Virus record (IMG/VR): IMGVR_UViG_3300010331_000318
Span: 1 to 54,703 of that record
Source: a virus
DNA length: 54,703 nt
Reading direction: 5' to 3' (one strand)
Position numbers and translations under genes: made by a program. Position 1 is the first letter of the stretch; each line of letters begins with the position of its first letter. A model generated the notes under the pieces. That model did not search any database. It worked only from the letters and a program-made list of their open reading frames with translations, and was not told the DNA's origin. Shown one piece after another: positions 34,374 through 42,301 of the stretch.

Positions 34374-35510
34374 ATGTCTACATTTCAAGACTATATAGAT
34401 AAAATAAAGACAGGAAAATATAAAAAAAGATGTAAGGTTGAATGGTTGAGATCTGAAGATGAGAGTGTGTCTTCAGAATTTACAGCGGATATTTTAAGTG
34501 GTTCACTTTCAATAACTCGTCAAAACGGAATAAGACGAAGTGTTTCAATTAAGTTAAAAAATATCAACGGTCAATATATTCCTAGTGAAGATAGTAATAT
34601 ATGGATAAATAGAAAATTTAGACTATCGTTGGGAATTGCAATAAATAAAGATGAGGATTACTTTTTCTCACAAGGGATTTTTGTAATATCAGATCCTGAA
34701 GCTATAAGCAATTTTAGTGAATCATATTTAACATTGAATGGTTCAGACAAATTTAGTTTATTATCGGGAGATATGGGCGGTAATTTTACAAGTATTTATC
34801 AAGCACCATTAGGTTCAAATATATATACAACTATTAGAGGTATTTTAGCATTAAATAATGATAAGTTACCTCCTATTTTATGTAACAATTTTACATCAGA
34901 AATAACTCCATATACAGTTCGTAAAGATATAGGAAGTTCAACATATGGTGAAGTTTTAATAGAATTTGCACAAATTTTATCTTGTAATGTTTACTATAAT
35001 GAATTAGGCAACCTCGTATTTGAAAAAGATGTTGAAGATACAATAAAAGGAAGTCAATGGGATTATTCAACAGATAATTTTCATTATTTAGGTGCTACCA
35101 ACACTTATAAATTTAAAGATGTTTGTAATACTATAGTTGTTATAGGCTCTAATATAAATGGAAGTATCGCAACTGGTACTGCAATAAACAATAATTTACA
35201 AAGTGGTACAAGGGTTCAATTAATAGGGAGTAAACCTAAAACACCAATTGTAGATGATAATATTACTACAAATTCACTTGCACAACAGAGAGCAGAGTAT
35301 GAATTAAAAAGAGTAGTAGCATTACAAACATCAATTAGTATTAATGCAATGCCTATGTTTCATTTAGATGTCGACCAAGTTATTACTTTAACAGATTATT
35401 CATTAAAATTAAACGAGGAAAGATTTCTAACTCAAAGCATAACATTACAATTAGAAAACCAAGGGAATATGTCAATTTCATGTGTCAAGAGTAAAGATAT
35501 AGTATTTTAA
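34374..35510 (+). CDS. Probable baseplate hub/tail-associated structural protein
   Basis: 378 residues from ATG 34374, two bases after the previous stop; an in-frame ATG at 34356 (384 residues) overlapping the previous gene is an alternative. Beta-rich with GSLSITRQNGIRRSVSIKLKN at residues ~40-60 in full-length numbering, QGIFVISDP and YGEVLIEFAQILSCNVYYNELGNLVFE, the arrangement of hub proteins related to gpD/gp27. It should form the central ring of the tail tip through which DNA passes. Confidence 0.65.
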   Translation: MSTFQDYIDKIKTGKYKKRCKVEWLRSEDESVSSEFTADILSGSLSITRQNGIRRSVSIKLKNINGQYIPSEDSNIWINRKFRLSLGIAINKDEDYFFSQGIFVISDPEAISNFSESYLTLNGSDKFSLLSGDMGGNFTSIYQAPLGSNIYTTIRGILALNNDKLPPILCNNFTSEITPYTVRKDIGSSTYGEVLIEFAQILSCNVYYNELGNLVFEKDVEDTIKGSQWDYSTDNFHYLGATNTYKFKDVCNTIVVIGSNINGSIATGTAINNNLQSGTRVQLIGSKPKTPIVDDNITTNSLAQQRAEYELKRVVALQTSISINAMPMFHLDVDQVITLTDYSLKLNEERFLTQSITLQLENQGNMSISCVKSKDIVF

Positions 35511-35524
35511 GGAAGTGATGTAAT

Positions 35525-35812
35525 TTGAATATTAACGATAAGGATTTTTCTGAATTCTTAATATCTCAAATAAGAGATATAATAAAAAAAGAAAAAAGTA
35601 AAGAACAAGTAGTCAAAGAATGGCCTGGCACAGTGGTTGCAGTAAGTTCAGATAACAAAACAGCAGATATTAAAATTGCTGGAGATGATGTAACTGTACT
35701 TCCGGGGATTTTAAATAAAAGCGGACAAACTCTATTAATAAATAGTAATATTTATGTTCACTCTCCTACTGGCAATCTCACTAATTGTTGGATTTGCGTA
35801 AAATTCAGTTAA
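35525..35812 (+). CDS. Small OB-fold-like baseplate protein
   Basis: 95 residues, TTG start with GGAAGTGATG upstream. After an N-terminal charged helix (~residues 1-30), the strand pattern WPGTVVAVSSDNKTADIKIAG and NSNIYVHSPTG matches the small OB domain found at the base of phage spike or hub proteins. Directly follows the hub-like gene. Its stop codon is the first part of a motif copy. Confidence 0.6.
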   Translation: MNINDKDFSEFLISQIRDIIKKEKSKEQVVKEWPGTVVAVSSDNKTADIKIAGDDVTVLPGILNKSGQTLLINSNIYVHSPTGNLTNCWICVKFS

Positions 35813-35824
35813 ATAATAAGTAAA
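35809..35824 (+). repeat. Recurrent intergenic motif, short copy
   Basis: AGTTAAATAATAAGTA, overlapping the stop codon of the OB-fold gene. Confidence 0.55.
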
Positions 35825-35831
35825 AACTTAA

Positions 35832-35862
35832 AACACTTACTATGTAGTAGGTGTTTTTCTAT
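35832..35862 (+). terminator. Terminator before nuclease 6
   Basis: AACACTTACT pairs with AGTAGGTGTT (one G-U), followed by TTTCTATTATG. Separates the baseplate genes from the inserted nuclease gene. Confidence 0.75.
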
Positions 35863-35888
35863 TATGTGAAAATATGGAGGTTTATATA

Positions 35889-37292
35889 GTGAGGAAGGTA
35901 TTTTTAGAGAGTTTACCAAAGCAAAATGGATATAATGATAAAAATATTAATTGGATAAAAAGTGTAGGATGTAAAATCAAGTTCGCATATGATGATATAA
36001 AAGGCGAATTTGAAATTATTGATTATGAAAGCCAAACGCAATATTTGTTTATCAAATATTTAGAGAACGATATCTTTAAAATAAGTGCAGGTAATTTAAA
36101 AAATTGTAGGCTAGGTGGTTTACTATGTTTAAAAACAAATAAATTTAAAATAGATATAGGAACAAAATTTAAAGATAGTAAAAGAGACTTATCAATTATG
36201 GATAGAGAATATAGAAAAGATAAAAACAACTGTAATTGGAAATGGTATAAGTACACCTGTCATAAATGTGGTTGGACTGGAGGATGGATGGAAGAATCTA
36301 ATTTAATAAAGGGAAAGGGATGCTCATGTTGTGCAAATCAAACTACCGTTGAAGGCATTAATGATATACCAACAACAGCATCATGGATGATACCATATTT
36401 TCAAGGTGGGTATGATGAGGCAAAATTATATACATGTCAAAGTAGTAAAAAAATAATATCAATATGTCCTGATTGTAGTAGGATTAAAGGAAAAGAAATT
36501 TGTATTAGCCAAATTTATAGTAACCATTCACTTGGATGTTCTTGCAGTGATGGGCAGTCATATCCTTTCAAATTTATGTTTTCAATTTTAGAACAATTGA
36601 ATATACTTTTTGAAACAGAATATAATCCTGATTGGATAAAACCTATGAGATACGACTTTTATTTTGAACTAAATAATAAAAAATATATAGTAGAAATGGA
36701 TGGGGGTTTTCATTTTAAAGATAACAATATGAGTGGGCAAACTAAAGAAAAATCTAAAGAAATAGATGATTATAAAGATAAAACAGCAAATATACATGAT
36801 ATAGAAGTCATAAGAATTAATTCAAATATTTCTGAATTAAAATATATAAAAAACAATATATTAATTAGTTCATTGTCCCATTTATTTGATTTAAATAAAA
36901 TTGATTGGGACAAATGTATAAAATTTACATTGAATAATTTTGTTAAAACCGCTTGTGGCTATAAGAAAAATAATAACGATTTATCAACGTATCAAATTGG
37001 TATCATTATGAAATTGCACACTGCAACAATTAGAAATTATTTAAAACAAGGAAACGATATCGGATGGTGTAACTACGATGTCGAAGAAGAAATATATAAA
37101 CGGAATCACAAGGGTTGCAAAAAAGTAGAGATATTTAAAAATCAGGTATCACTTGGAATCTTTGAAAGTTGTAGCAAATTAGGAAGAGAGTCAGAGAGAT
37201 TATTTGGTGTTCTGTTGCGTATTTGTAGTATAACAAAAGCATGCAACAGCGAAGGGAAACAATATAAAGGATATATATTTAAATTCGTTTAA
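35889..37292 (+). CDS. Putative homing nuclease, EDxHD-like, with NUMOD-like tail, copy 6
   Basis: Start placed at GTG 35889, 8 bases after GGAGG; an in-frame ATG at 35874 overlaps that site. 467 residues. A zinc-binding region has CHKCGWTGG, CSCCAN, CPDC and CSCS pairs (residues ~115-220). A nuclease block follows: MRYDFYFEL, VEMDGGFHF and DDYKDK, the D...E-x-D-G-x-x-H...DxxK pattern. The C-terminal ~130 residues include a helix-turn-helix-like segment (STYQIGIIMKLHTATIRNYL) and a NUMOD1-like segment (VEIFKNQVSLGIFESCSKLG), both common DNA-binding tails of homing enzymes. It separates the baseplate from the fibre gene. A motif copy follows the stop. Confidence 0.75.
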   Translation: MRKVFLESLPKQNGYNDKNINWIKSVGCKIKFAYDDIKGEFEIIDYESQTQYLFIKYLENDIFKISAGNLKNCRLGGLLCLKTNKFKIDIGTKFKDSKRDLSIMDREYRKDKNNCNWKWYKYTCHKCGWTGGWMEESNLIKGKGCSCCANQTTVEGINDIPTTASWMIPYFQGGYDEAKLYTCQSSKKIISICPDCSRIKGKEICISQIYSNHSLGCSCSDGQSYPFKFMFSILEQLNILFETEYNPDWIKPMRYDFYFELNNKKYIVEMDGGFHFKDNNMSGQTKEKSKEIDDYKDKTANIHDIEVIRINSNISELKYIKNNILISSLSHLFDLNKIDWDKCIKFTLNNFVKTACGYKKNNNDLSTYQIGIIMKLHTATIRNYLKQGNDIGWCNYDVEEEIYKRNHKGCKKVEIFKNQVSLGIFESCSKLGRESERLFGVLLRICSITKACNSEGKQYKGYIFKFV

Positions 37293-37294
37293 TA

Positions 37295-37315
37295 TAACAA
37301 TTAAATAATAATTAA
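37295..37315 (+). repeat. Recurrent intergenic motif copy before the fibre gene
   Basis: TAACAATTAAATAATAATTA and one further base, two bases after the stop of nuclease 6. No usable -10 sequence follows. Confidence 0.7.
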
Positions 37316-37338
37316 ATTAATGAAAGGAAGTGCTTAAT

Positions 37339-38364
37339 TTGAGTACAAAAGTAGATTTTAATTCTTTATATGCTTCTGAAAAAATTAGATATGATGGTTT
37401 ATCATATAAAGAATCCCCTCTTACTACTACAGGGAATTTAAGTTTTACAAGTGCTAGTAGTGGGTTATCATATAGCTCAACTACTGGTGAAAATGGATTG
37501 GTAATATTATTTCAAACTCTTTTTGCATCTTGCAATATAACCGCGAGCGAGTTTAATGCAAAAGCAGAGAATGTTGATTTAGTTGCTCATTTGGCAGATA
37601 ACACAAAGGCAATACCACATCTAGGAACAACTACAAATATCGGAAATGCTTATAGTATTACAAGCACTGAGACTATTGTTGCTAATCAGAAATTTACCGT
37701 TAAAATCAACGCAAATTCAACAGGAGTAGCAACCTTGAATATATCTTCTATTGGAAGTACAAAAGGAATAAAAAAGGCAGGAGGGTTAGATGCAACTTTA
37801 AAAATTGGTGTATATACCTTCTTTTATGATGGCACAAATTTTCAATTATTGGGTGAGGGAGGTGATTACGGAACAGCCATAAGTAGTGATGTAGTGCTTG
37901 GTAAAACTATTGGAACTGATAATGGAATTGTAACAGGCACTAAAAATTTAAGTAATTTAATAGCAAGTAATATAAAAAATAGTATTAATATTGATGGAAT
38001 TATTGGAAATGTAGTTGAAAAGAAAACAATAACAAAAACTACTACCATTACTGTACCTACTGGTTCAGGTTCAACTTCGGTAGGTTTTACCGTTAGTGGA
38101 GTTGGTTTTCAACCCTCACAAATATTTATTAATACTACTAATAGATATTATTTATATACTACTGATTATTCATTAAACGGTGGTTATTTATCGCCTAATA
38201 AAGATTTAGTTTATTATTATACAACAATTAGTTGGACTATATCTATAACAAATTTTGTTGCTAATAGTGACGGTTTTACCGCAACATTTAATATAAGTTG
38301 TAGTAATGGTGGTAATACAGTGCCATCAAATACAATTAACTTAAGCATTTTATGTATTAGTTAA
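37339..38364 (+). CDS. Tail fibre/receptor-binding type protein
   Basis: 341 residues. I prefer TTG 37339 (9 bases after AAGGAAG) over GTG 37330, which touches the binding site. The N-terminus (STKVDFNSLYASEKIRYDG) is a typical baseplate-attachment segment. It is followed by a Thr/Ser/Gly/Asn-rich beta domain and a C-terminal knob (TVPTGSGSTSVGFTVSG, SWTISITNFVANSDG). Low-complexity beta-rich sequence and place before small fibre-associated genes suggest a host-recognition fibre. The receptor is unknown. Confidence 0.65.
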   Translation: MSTKVDFNSLYASEKIRYDGLSYKESPLTTTGNLSFTSASSGLSYSSTTGENGLVILFQTLFASCNITASEFNAKAENVDLVAHLADNTKAIPHLGTTTNIGNAYSITSTETIVANQKFTVKINANSTGVATLNISSIGSTKGIKKAGGLDATLKIGVYTFFYDGTNFQLLGEGGDYGTAISSDVVLGKTIGTDNGIVTGTKNLSNLIASNIKNSINIDGIIGNVVEKKTITKTTTITVPTGSGSTSVGFTVSGVGFQPSQIFINTTNRYYLYTTDYSLNGGYLSPNKDLVYYYTTISWTISITNFVANSDGFTATFNISCSNGGNTVPSNTINLSILCIS

Positions 38365-38383
38365 TAAAAATGGAGGCGTTACA

Positions 38384-38773
38384 ATGATAGGGAAAAAAAT
38401 ATATTATGAATTAACAACAGGAACTACAATTTTAATGATTCCACAAAAACATAGTGAAAATGCAGTCAATACCACAAAAGAGCAAGACTTTATCATGTTT
38501 GATGTGTTAAACGGAAGAAATCCAAGTCAAGTTGGTGTTAAACAATTAGATTATATGCAATATGAAAATAATTTTGAAATGGCAACAACCTTTATGATAG
38601 ATATAAACACAAATGAGGTATTATTCCAATATCCTGTGTTTAAGGTAAGTCAATCAGATATTATTGAAGCACTTAAAAGTGAAAATGTAGTATTAAAAGC
38701 AGATAATATAAAATTAAAAGAAGATGTTGCAACAAATGCTGGTGCAATAGACTTCATCATAATGAACTTTTAG
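38384..38773 (+). CDS. Small tail-fibre-associated protein (XkdW/XkdX-region type)
   Basis: 129 residues, TGGAGG site. Beta-rich N-terminal ~90 residues (TTILMIPQKHSENAV, FEMATTFMIDINTNEVLF), then a short coiled coil (SDIIEALKSENVVLKADNI). Genes of this size follow fibre genes in many Firmicute phages. Perhaps a fibre chaperone or tail component; not firmly assigned. Confidence 0.55.
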   Translation: MIGKKIYYELTTGTTILMIPQKHSENAVNTTKEQDFIMFDVLNGRNPSQVGVKQLDYMQYENNFEMATTFMIDINTNEVLFQYPVFKVSQSDIIEALKSENVVLKADNIKLKEDVATNAGAIDFIIMNF

Positions 38774-38799
38774 AAAGGATGTGAGAGGAGGTGAATGAT

Positions 38800-38949
38800 A
38801 TGGCTTTATATTTAGCACAAAGAATAGAATTAGGGAAATTAGACTACCTAGCAGTTTTTTCAATACCAAGATATACTCCATTAAAAGCAGATGTTGATGC
38901 AATGCTAATAGTTGATGGATTCGGTAATTTAATAGTTCCAATTCCTTAA
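38800..38949 (+). CDS. Very small structural-region protein (49 aa)
   Basis: Short gene with strong AGGAGG 8 bases before ATG 38800 (an in-frame GTG at 38791 overlaps the site). The product begins MALYLAQRIELGKLDY and ends LIVPIP. It is followed by a strong terminator, supporting that it is real. Size and place recall XkdX-like small tail proteins. Function unknown. Confidence 0.6.
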   Translation: MALYLAQRIELGKLDYLAVFSIPRYTPLKADVDAMLIVDGFGNLIVPIP

Positions 38950-38951
38950 TT

Positions 38952-39006
38952 AAAAAGGGTAATACTTTATGTACTAGAAATAGTGCTTTTTTATTGCCCT
39001 TTTTTA
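38952..39006 (+). terminator. Long terminator after the fibre genes
   Basis: AAAAAGGGTAATA (38952-38964) pairs with TATTGCCCTTTTT, enclosing a small inner hairpin. Ends in T-runs on both strands. Confidence 0.75.
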
Positions 39007-39067
39007 AAACAAAATGAAATAAGGAAGCATAAAATATAATCATATAAAACACAGGTTTTATAAGTAA

Positions 39068-39092
39068 GAATTAAATAATAATTTAATACTAA
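39068..39092 (+). repeat. Recurrent intergenic motif copy before HNH gene 1
   Basis: GAATTAAATAATAATTTAAT plus ACTAA. TACTAA at the -10 distance and TAAGAA at the -35 distance could make a weak promoter. Confidence 0.65.
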
Positions 39093-39170
39093 GGAATTGC
39101 ATGGAATAAATGCCTCCTTAATTATATATAGAAGGCCTTTGCAGGATAACTACTTGCCAGGCCTTTTTGT
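39091..39170 (+). other. Two-hairpin leader/attenuator of HNH gene 1
   Basis: First hairpin AAGGA/TCCTT (39091-39095 with 39115-39119) with inner GCAT/ATGC. Second hairpin AAGGCCT/AGGCCTT (39132-39138 with 39159-39165) followed by TTTGTT, terminator-like. Confidence 0.6.
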
Positions 39171-39198
39171 TATGTAAAAAAAATAGGAGGAAACACAA

Positions 39199-40137
39199 AT
39201 GGAAGAGACAAAAATTTGTAGCAAATGTAAGGAAAATTTAACGCTTGATAACTTTTACAAGGCAAAAGGACATAAATATGGTGTGAGTTCTTATTGTAAA
39301 CCTTGCGAAAAAGAAAATAAAAAACAATATGTAATTGACAATAAAGAACTTATTCAAGAAAAGAGAAAAGAATATTATGAGAAAAACAAGGAACATATTA
39401 GTAAACAAACAAAAGAATACAGATTAGAAAATCCTGAGAAAATATCAGAACGAGGCAGAGCATATAGAGATACACATAAGGAACAGATATCGAATCGCAT
39501 GAAGGGATATTATGAAGAAAATGTAGATAAAATATCAGAAACACATAAAGCATATAGAGAAGAAAATCACGACAAATGTTTGGAGTTAGGTAAAGAATAT
39601 CGAATAAATAATGTAGAAAAAGAAAAAGTACGAGGTAAAATATATAGAGATAATCACAAGGAGGAAAGCTTAATCCGTCAAAGAAAATGGAGATCCGACA
39701 ATAAAGATAAAGTATTTGAATGGCACAAAAAATATAACGAAAGAAACAAAGAGAAGATTACCATAAACAAAAGAATATATAGAAAAGCCAACAAAGATTT
39801 AATCAATGCTATTTCACAACGTAGAAGGGCAAAAAAATTATTGTTATTGTCTACTTTTACAATAGAAGAATGGGAATCAACAAAACATTATTTTGATAGT
39901 AAGTGTTGTTATTGTGGAGAAGAATTACCTCTACAACAAGAACATTTTATTAGTGTTTCTAAAGGTGGAGGATATGTAGATGAAAATATGCTCCCATCTT
40001 GTAAATCTTGTAACTGCTCAAAAAATGATAAAGATTTTTCAGATTGGTATCCTTCATATAAATTTTATAACAGAGAACGTGAAATAAAAATTCTTGAATA
40101 TTTAAATAATAAATTGGGAGGAAGGATAATATGTTAG
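39199..40137 (+). CDS. HNH endonuclease with tandem-repeat linker, copy 1
   Basis: 312 residues, AGGAGG site. N-terminal zinc finger (CSKCKENLTLDNFYK...CKPC, residues ~5-36). Then about twelve degenerate 13-14-residue repeats with the core Y-x-E-x-N-x-x-x-[IC] (residues ~45-195), highly charged and helical. The C-terminal HNH core has CCYCG, QQEHFISVSKGG, NMLPSCKSCNCSKND and DWY (residues ~225-285). Probably a free-standing homing or mobility nuclease. It overlaps the endolysin start by 7 bases, so it is inserted tightly into the lysis operon. Paralogous to the gene at 42300. Confidence 0.82.
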   Translation: MEETKICSKCKENLTLDNFYKAKGHKYGVSSYCKPCEKENKKQYVIDNKELIQEKRKEYYEKNKEHISKQTKEYRLENPEKISERGRAYRDTHKEQISNRMKGYYEENVDKISETHKAYREENHDKCLELGKEYRINNVEKEKVRGKIYRDNHKEESLIRQRKWRSDNKDKVFEWHKKYNERNKEKITINKRIYRKANKDLINAISQRRRAKKLLLLSTFTIEEWESTKHYFDSKCCYCGEELPLQQEHFISVSKGGGYVDENMLPSCKSCNCSKNDKDFSDWYPSYKFYNREREIKILEYLNNKLGGRIIC

Positions 40138-40922
40138 CAATACAAAAACTGTTTATAGATTACAATTATTCAATTAGAAATACAGCTATTAAGTATATTA
40201 TTTTACATGATGTCGGAGCTTCTTCGTCTGCAAAAAATAATAGAGATTATCTTGCTAGTGGAAATAAAAATGCATCTGCCGATTTCTTTACAGATTCAAA
40301 TAATATTATTCAAACGATGGATTACCATACTAGAAATTCATGGGCTGTTGGTGATGGACATGGGAGTAGAGGAATAACCAATTCAAATTCTGTTTCCGTA
40401 GAAATGTGTCTTGAATTTAATATGAAACCATCTACAAAAACAATAGGAAATACGGTAGATTTAATTAAATATCTTATGAAAGAATTAAATATACCAATTG
40501 AAAATGTTAAACGTCACTATGATGCCAGTTTTAAGCGATGTCCCGGTTCATTTAGTGATAATAATTGGAGCCAATGGTATGATTTTAAAAATAAACTAAC
40601 TACAAATAATATAATTGTTACATCTCCACCAAAACCCAATTCTAAGGTAAACTACGTTTTGGAGTTCCAACGCTTCTATAATTTATCGACACAATCTAAA
40701 AATCAATTAGTTTGTGATGGAACTTATGGTAATAATACCCAAACTGCATTAGACACTTTTTTAGGATATGTTAAGCAAAGTAAAAAGTACAAATATTGCA
40801 AAGATTTTCAGTGTTGGTTCAATTTCGTTACCCAGACAGGTTCACCTTTATCTGAGGATGGAATTTATGGGAATAAAACAGAAATAGCATTCCAATTGAT
40901 AAATAAGATATGTAAGAAATAA
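40131..40922 (+). CDS. Endolysin: N-acetylmuramoyl-L-alanine amidase
   Basis: 263 residues, ribosome binding site GGGAGG in the end of the HNH gene. N-terminal Amidase_2 domain (residues ~1-150) with the zinc ligands in place: LHDVG (H), KRHYD (H) and KRCPG (C). The rest (~175-263) has two repeats built on N-x-x-x-x-x-FQ-x-[WF] and DG-x-YG-N-x-T (LVCDGTYGNNTQ and LSEDGIYGNKTE), typical of peptidoglycan-binding modules. It cleaves the amide bond between MurNAc and L-alanine at lysis. No signal peptide is seen, so release depends on a holin; XhlA-like and LL-H holin-like candidates follow at 43271 and 43688. Confidence 0.9.
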   Translation: MLAIQKLFIDYNYSIRNTAIKYIILHDVGASSSAKNNRDYLASGNKNASADFFTDSNNIIQTMDYHTRNSWAVGDGHGSRGITNSNSVSVEMCLEFNMKPSTKTIGNTVDLIKYLMKELNIPIENVKRHYDASFKRCPGSFSDNNWSQWYDFKNKLTTNNIIVTSPPKPNSKVNYVLEFQRFYNLSTQSKNQLVCDGTYGNNTQTALDTFLGYVKQSKKYKYCKDFQCWFNFVTQTGSPLSEDGIYGNKTEIAFQLINKICKK

Positions 40923-40929
40923 ATAACTA

Positions 40930-40945
40930 CTGAGGATTTCCTCAG
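40930..40945 (+). other. Small perfect hairpin after the endolysin gene
   Basis: CTGAGG-ATTT-CCTCAG, six pairs, ahead of a second, longer hairpin. No T-run. Confidence 0.55.
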
Positions 40946-40949
40946 ATAT

Positions 40950-40987
40950 TAACAGAAAGGATATATTAAAAGTAGTCCTTTCTGTTA
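40950..40987 (+). other. Twelve-pair hairpin after the endolysin gene
   Basis: TAACAGAAAGGA (40950-40961) pairs perfectly with TCCTTTCTGTTA (40976-40987). No T-run follows, so it may stabilise the 3' end or serve as a protein or processing site rather than terminate. Confidence 0.6.
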
Positions 40988-41053
40988 ATAAATGTAATAG
41001 GAGAATATTGAGTTCTCCATACTATAGTTTAACATAGATTAAATAACATTGTA

Positions 41054-41080
41054 AAGCATTATTATTAGTGCTTTTTTATT
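41054..41080 (+). terminator. Terminator before the tyrosine recombinase gene
   Basis: AAGCATTA pairs with TAGTGCTT, then TTTTTATTATG. Confidence 0.75.
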
Positions 41081-41109
41081 ATGCGTAAAATTAAGGAGAC
41101 GATAAAAAT

Positions 41110-42120
41110 ATGGCTAAAAAATTAACCAATTTAACAGAGGAAATGTACCAATTGTGTAATGAATACAATAAGAAAATAGTTGAAGAGTTCATAGATAATA
41201 GTGACGAATTATCTCCAAAAACTAAGCCACAATATCGTTCATCTTTACGTATTTGGATAAATTATATTAGAGAATATTGTGATAACAAACCATTACCAAC
41301 AGTTGAAAGTATAGACTATAAAAAATATCAGAGTTGGTTATATAACAGTGGATTAGGTGAAAGTGCTATTAGATTTAAAAGATCATCTGTAAGTACATTA
41401 AATAATTACATTATGCTTTATTATCAGAAACAGTATCCTACATTTAGAAATTTTGTTAACAAAGGAATTAAAGTACCATCATTAGGAGAAGTAAATAAAA
41501 AAGTACCATTGACTCCTACTGAATACACTTTCCTATGTGATAAATTAGAGGAAATGGAAGAATGGGAAAAACTTGCATATCTTAAATTTACCTATTCTAC
41601 AGGATGTAGGCGTACGGAGAGCTCATTACTTTTAAAAGAAGTTGCAAATTATATTCCTAAAAAATCAACAGTAAAAGTAAAAGACGAAGATGGTAAAGAA
41701 ACTAGTATAGAAGTGTCCTCTTATAGAACCCATAATATTCGTTGTAAGGGACATGGTGCTCTTGGTGTTGTTAGAAAATTACAATTCTCTGAAGAGGCTA
41801 TGGAAGCACTAAAGAAATGGTTAGAGGTTCGTGGAGAAGATGATTGTGAATTTATGTTTGTTTGTAAAGATAAAGATGGAGTTCATGCAAGACAACCTGA
41901 AAACTTTAATTATTGGTGCAAGAAATTATTCACTTTAATAGTGGGCAGAAGAGTACATCCTCACCTTTTTAGAGAATCAAGGGCTACAAATTTAGTATTG
42001 CACTCAGGTAAAACTTTAGAAACTGCACAGAAACTTCTTGGACATAAATCTGTAGAAACTACAAAAATTTATGTTATTAGAGAAGACACAGATGATGCGG
42101 ATGATGCCTTTACAGAATAA
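41110..42120 (+). CDS. Tyrosine recombinase/integrase family protein
   Basis: 336 residues, TAAGGAG site. N-terminal SAM-like core-binding domain (residues ~10-120). C-terminal catalytic domain with the full set of residues: arginine in TGCRRTE (~169-175), lysine in RCKGHG (~212-217), HPHLFRES (H-x-x-R, ~284-291), LLGHKS (H, ~309-314) and tyrosine in KIYV (~319-322). It lies between endolysin and holin-like genes, far from the serine recombinase at 48102. It may resolve phage dimers or concatemers, or be a second integration or inversion enzyme. No attachment or inversion site was recognised next to it. Confidence 0.88.
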   Translation: MAKKLTNLTEEMYQLCNEYNKKIVEEFIDNSDELSPKTKPQYRSSLRIWINYIREYCDNKPLPTVESIDYKKYQSWLYNSGLGESAIRFKRSSVSTLNNYIMLYYQKQYPTFRNFVNKGIKVPSLGEVNKKVPLTPTEYTFLCDKLEEMEEWEKLAYLKFTYSTGCRRTESSLLLKEVANYIPKKSTVKVKDEDGKETSIEVSSYRTHNIRCKGHGALGVVRKLQFSEEAMEALKKWLEVRGEDDCEFMFVCKDKDGVHARQPENFNYWCKKLFTLIVGRRVHPHLFRESRATNLVLHSGKTLETAQKLLGHKSVETTKIYVIREDTDDADDAFTE

Positions 42121-42143
42121 ATAAAATGAAATAACACTTTACA

Positions 42144-42172
42144 AGGTAGGGATTAATTCTCTGCCTTTATTA
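42144..42172 (+). terminator. Terminator after the tyrosine recombinase gene
   Basis: AGGTAGGGA pairs with TCTCTGCCT (with G-U pairs), then TTATTATTG. Confidence 0.7.
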
Positions 42173-42229
42173 TTGTGCAAAAAATATTGTGGTTTGAAAA
42201 ATAGGGTTCGAAGTCTATTTTCAGTAATT

Positions 42230-42259
42230 AAAAGGGTTGTGCCGATACACAGCTCTTTT
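42230..42259 (+). other. Leader hairpin of HNH gene 2
   Basis: AAAAGGGTTGTG pairs with CACAGCTCTTTT (two G-U pairs) around CCGATA-type loop bases. It precedes a motif copy and the HNH start. Confidence 0.6.
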
Positions 42260-42287
42260 CCCATTTAATCAGAAAATATCGGAGGAT

Positions 42288-42301
42288 GATTAAATAATAA
42301 T
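42288..42301 (+). repeat. Recurrent motif copy between ribosome binding site and start codon
   Basis: GATTAAATAATAAT, whose last AT begins the ATG of HNH gene 2. The site GGAGG (42282-42286) is therefore separated from the start by an unusually long 13-14 bases. Confidence 0.65.
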
